This document shows, in pieces, positions 61,001-64,000 of a stretch of 64,000 bases of DNA. Position 1 is the stretch's first letter. The number at the start of each line of letters is the position of its first letter. The position numbers and the translations under genes are program-made. The stretch is from Isoetes taiwanensis. Taxonomy: Eukaryota; Streptophyta; Lycopodiopsida; Isoetales; Isoetaceae. The stretch is from contig JAJEKV010000511.1 of NCBI GenBank assembly GCA_021234155.1, forward strand, positions 35,897-99,896, written 5' to 3'. The notes under the pieces are model-generated. The model worked only from the letters and a program-made list of their open reading frames with translations, did no database searches and was not told where the DNA came from.

Positions 61001-63835
61001 AGTAGCAGTTTGTTTACTTTAGATCTCCACTTAGCACGTGTGCGTGCACATGCACATTTATTTGTTTAACCTGTATGTTTTGCTTCTTTCTCAATCTAAT
61101 AAACTGCAAGACACAGCGCAAGTCTTTTCAAATGAGAAAACATATTAGGAATCAAGAGTGCCAAACGATGATATCAGAGCATTTTTTGGAGCAAATGCTA
61201 AGACGGCAAATAACACATGCAGGTAGAAGCTTTTTTTAAGAAGTTTGATTAGATAAGTTTAGGGATTAAATATTTAATGTCTTGAAGGCTATCACCCTCC
61301 TTGCAGCCCAATATTTTTCTGTATGTTTTCGGTCTCATAGACCCTATGGATCTCCACTGGATGTTTTATAAACCTTTCTTTCTTGCTTTTTTCTTTCTTG
61401 TTATAGCCTTTTCATGAAGAGCAGTTAGAAAAATCACACTGAGGACTGAAGACGCAAACCTAGTGTGCTTGCCATTATGCCAAGTTAAGTGATTAAGAAA
61501 AATCACCAAAAAACAGCATTGAAACTGAAACGGGATCATCATACCATCATCAGCTTTTGATGGCCTGGAGCAGCAAGTCTCTTGATAGCTTCTTGACCTG
61601 TTGCTGACCCCTGCTGGGAGGCTGTTCATCAGAACATAGGCATGTGTAATCGAATCAAAGAAACAAATGAGGAAAATGTGGAGGCCCTAGAGGCTCCAAT
61701 AATAAAACCGAATAGAATCTTTGAGGCTTTACCTGCACATGCCCAAAAGCTGTAATAACTCATTTTCAAATGATTACAGTGATACACATGTGACCATGTG
61801 TAACTATGTCCTTACGGAAAATATCAGAATTATCAAAACTCTCAGTGTTTCAGACAAGCTGAGCATTTGAGACAAGCTGCAGGTCATAAAGAATAGGTGG
61901 ATGCCATGAAGGAGAAATATTTATGCTGCTTAAGTAAAAGACAGGCCAACCAGGCACAATATCATTAGAAAGAAATGAATGTATCATACAAATTCAACTT
62001 AGATGGCTCTATAGCTAAGTACAAAGCTCCTCTAAGGGACAAGGACTACGGAAATATTGCCATACTATAGCTAAGTACAAAGCTCAGAAATATCTCCATG
62101 ACTATACAGAAGCTTTGCCCCTGTTGCAAGGGTGGCCACTGCTAGAGCAATTATAGTGGCAGCAACAAGAGGTTGGCCATTCTACCAGTTTGACTTCAAG
62201 AACGTTCTCCTCAATCAAAAACTAATCATTTCAAATATCGAAAAGCACAATAGACCAGAGTTTGATGTCAGTAATTTGGGACTCCTACATTTTTGCTTAA
62301 GTGTGGAAGTATGGCAACATCTTAGCTACATTCAGTTGACTCAAACAAAGTGCATCAAAGACTTATTGGCTAAATTCCACATGAAAGACTGCAAACAGAC
62401 CCTAAATTCTTATGAACCAGTGTAAAATACTTGGTATTGATGCTAATAGACCCACTTGTGATGCTACTTTATATCGTCAGTAAGAAGGTTCACTCATCTA
62501 CCTCATAATTACTCGACCAGATAGTGCATTTGCAGTTCATCAGGTGAGTAGATTCATGCAAGCATCTGTACGTGTATTATGTAGGAGAGCAGCTATAGAC
62601 AAAGTTTTTGAAGTTCATCCAAGCACACATATGATGTTCCCTTGTTTTTCTAAATTCTCTAGTTCATTCCCTTCTTTTGAGTTAGAGTAAAATTTCAGAA
62701 GGGGTTTAGGGTTAGTGAAATGTTTAGCCGAACTCCTCCAAAATAATATTGGAGGAGTGCATTGAAGTCTCCACAAATAAAGGAGAACACTGGCGTCTTC
62801 CTTTCATCTTCATGAGCATGAACCGTTTTACTTCTGTAACAAGGTCTTAAGTAACACCAATCCCAACTTATGCTTGGCAACTTCAGGCACCCCTTTCTAG
62901 ACCATGTTGTGCATTTTAGTGACCGGTATGGACTGTATAAGAATCAAAGAAAAGCATGATTTACATGCTTTACTAATCAGATTGTGTATGCACTTGCTGC
63001 TTGACCTGACCACCTAATCACTATAACAATCAACCAAAAATATCCTCCCTATTCTAAGTGGCTCCGACACCTATAGAAAGATAAAAGGCTTTTAATCAAA
63101 TTGGAACCAGCACACCTACATAATATTAGACTGTACAAACAAGTGAATGACATAGTTTAGACACTGTTGGTTAAAACGCCTTAAACCTTAGAATGGAGGT
63201 CAACAAGCAGCAGTAAAGTATCATTCCCGTGAGCCAAATGCTTTTAGCAGATGAAAGGAAGACATCATGCTCTTCACATCTTTTTGAGCCAAAGGAATTA
63301 TAATCTTGGACGTGCAATTACCAAGGGAACATGCAGAATAGTATTTTCAGTGGAAGCATAATGCCATTGCTACAGGTGCCTCTCAATTTTAAAGTAGAGT
63401 GTTCTCTTTCCAGCCCAATATCCCGAATAGATAAAATTCCATTTCGTTTTGTCCCAATAAGATCGATACCAGAATACCCACAACATATCAGGCACGTTAC
63501 ATAAACTATCATTACCAAAGAAATGGCGTCTCGTTGAGGGTGAGTTTTCAATTAATGCCTTGAATTCCAGGCGCTTTACACTATGAAAGCTTTTTTTGAC
63601 ATAGACTTCCTGCAATGTTCAAAATCAAAACCCGCAGGCATTATGGTGTTTCGTTATTTAAACTTCATTCGGCAATAAGAATGAAGTAGTGTGTACAATG
63701 CCAAAGGAAAAAAATACTTACTGTTCGAATCTGAAGATCATGCCTGTAAGTCTCAGCTGCATGGAAGTTCTTCTTAGAACCAAATTGCATTGAACAAAAG
63801 GAAGGCGATGTCAATTGAACTCCAAACGTCGCCAT
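55081..63835 (-). CDS. TERC: TerC-family thylakoid membrane protein, 15 exons
   Basis: Exons: 63835-63722, 63609-63374, 61621-61545, 59943-59753, 59207-59131, 58363-58276, 58059-57979, 57254-57198, 57120-57036, 55933-55884, 55799-55743, 55606-55528, 55434-55376, 55303-55246 and 55178-55081. They total 1407 bp, 468 residues plus TGA; phases agree at every junction and introns are GT-AG. The N-terminus (MATFGVQLTSPSFCSMQFGS) is Ser/basic-rich like a chloroplast transit peptide. Exons 2-4 are poorly conserved. Family motifs follow: GYLLEQSLSVDNLFVFVLIF, GIAGAIVFR, FEAVNLIFAG, SYDGNNFFT, ATPLLLALAVVELSDIVFAV, DSIPAVFGVTRDPLIVFSSN, LRSLYTIISGSMGELEYLQ and PSIAAILGFIGTKMV. The two DN/SD plus acidic membrane motifs (SVDNL, ELSD) are the TerC hallmark. 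In Arabidopsis the homologue (TERC/PDE149) is a thylakoid protein needed for thylakoid formation, working with ALB3 in membrane-protein insertion. Exons 2-3 and the exact acceptor of exon 3 are the least certain parts. Confidence 0.93.
59914..60460. repeat. 277 bp direct duplication spanning exon 4 acceptor
   Basis: Positions 59914-60190 are repeated at 60191-60460 (270 bp, a few differences and one ~7 bp loss). The left copy contains the first 30 bp of TerC exon 4 and its splice acceptor. The right copy contains a second acceptor-like site (TTTAG before TTCCAGAAGATAC on the minus strand, near 60220). A shorter ~48 bp repeat around CTATCTGATCA(A/G)AGTTAAACAGCC is nested in each copy. Confidence 0.9.
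60461..61544. other. Remainder of TerC intron 3
   Basis: About 1.1 kb of intron without a supported gene. A stretch near 60700 (CCTAGTGGTTAGCTCTTGGG) resembles a Pol III A box, but no B box or tail could be matched, so no SINE is called. Confidence 0.5.
62112..62590 (+). pseudogene. Ty1/copia reverse transcriptase fragment in TerC intron 2
   Basis: Antisense to TerC. Translation starts with PVARVATARAIIVAATRGWP and YQFDFKNVLLNQ, the copia RT core start. It skips the middle of RT, resumes at FDVSNLGLLHFCLSVEVW and TKCIKDLLAKFHM, then after a shift gives GSLIYLIITRPDSAFAVHQV, the RT to RNase H junction. The YVDD active site falls in the deleted part. It is a dead internal fragment inside the 1.75 kb intron 61622-63373. 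Confidence 0.85.
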
Positions 63836-64000
63836 CTTCAGAAACCTTCACTTCTCTCTATCCTCTGTAACAAATGTGATGATCCTGAAACGTGACATAA
63901 TCTCGGACGCTGGAAACTATTTTCCCAGTAAATCAAAATTAAATATAATTTGAATATTAGCGATTCTCACTCACAAAAGCAAGCGTCGAAATATTTTTAC
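63836..64000 (-). other. TerC 5' leader / promoter-proximal sequence
   Basis: The 165 bp upstream of the TerC ATG have no competing open frame or clear TATA box. The purine-rich leader (GAGGATAGAGAGAAGTGAAGG on the minus strand, two parts) is typical of a plant 5' UTR. Confidence 0.45.

Overview
The window reads as nuclear DNA of a land plant. It holds a complete 15-exon gene for a chloroplast TerC-type membrane protein, plant-like Ty3/gypsy, Ty1/copia and LINE fragments, and eukaryotic tRNA genes with GT-AG spliced genes nearby. The mobile elements hint at a seed-free lineage (fern, lycophyte or bryophyte), but I cannot settle that from sequence alone.

Positions 1-34480 are a head-to-tail tandem array of a ~1.29 kb unit: 26 units plus a truncated 27th, running off the left edge. 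Each unit carries two tRNA-Ala loci and one tRNA-Trp locus, all on the minus strand. Twenty-four loci are intact or nearly so; most others are broken by short scrambled stretches at recurrent positions. A younger, homogeneous block (A, 1-27530) joins an older, substitution-diverged block (B, 27531-34480) inside one chimeric unit.

Positions 34480-51850 are nested mobile DNA. A decayed Ty3/gypsy pol (plus strand) lies against the broken end of the array. Next comes a 5'-truncated LINE (minus strand, AATTG tail at 37662-37686), whose reverse-transcriptase frame is split between 47308-48296 and 37778-38871. The splitting insert is an 8432 bp DNA element (38876-47307) with 25 bp terminal inverted repeats and a 4 bp target-site duplication (AAAA). 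It carries two divergent multi-segment genes: a ParB-like domain fused to a beta-class (N6-adenine/N4-cytosine type) DNA methyltransferase (minus), and a transposase-like protein with an RNase H-like D...D...GHTHxxID pattern (plus). About 20 copies of an inverted repeat, GTATTC-NN-GAATAC, sit between the two genes and inside the methyltransferase introns. I regard this element as the most novel object here. Beyond it lie a coiled-coil gag-like pseudogene (plus) and a gag-protease fragment of another LTR element (minus).

Positions 51850-55080 hold no gene I can support. Positions 55081-63835 (minus) are the TerC gene: 15 exons with consistent phases, 468 codons, one intron with an antisense copia fragment and another with a 277 bp duplication that copies the exon 4 splice acceptor.

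Much unit-to-unit variation in the A block, and several frameshifts in the DNA element, fall at CAG/CTG/CCGG or CG sites, while the TerC exons are clean. This suggests some apparent damage is assembly error at methylated cytosines rather than mutation.
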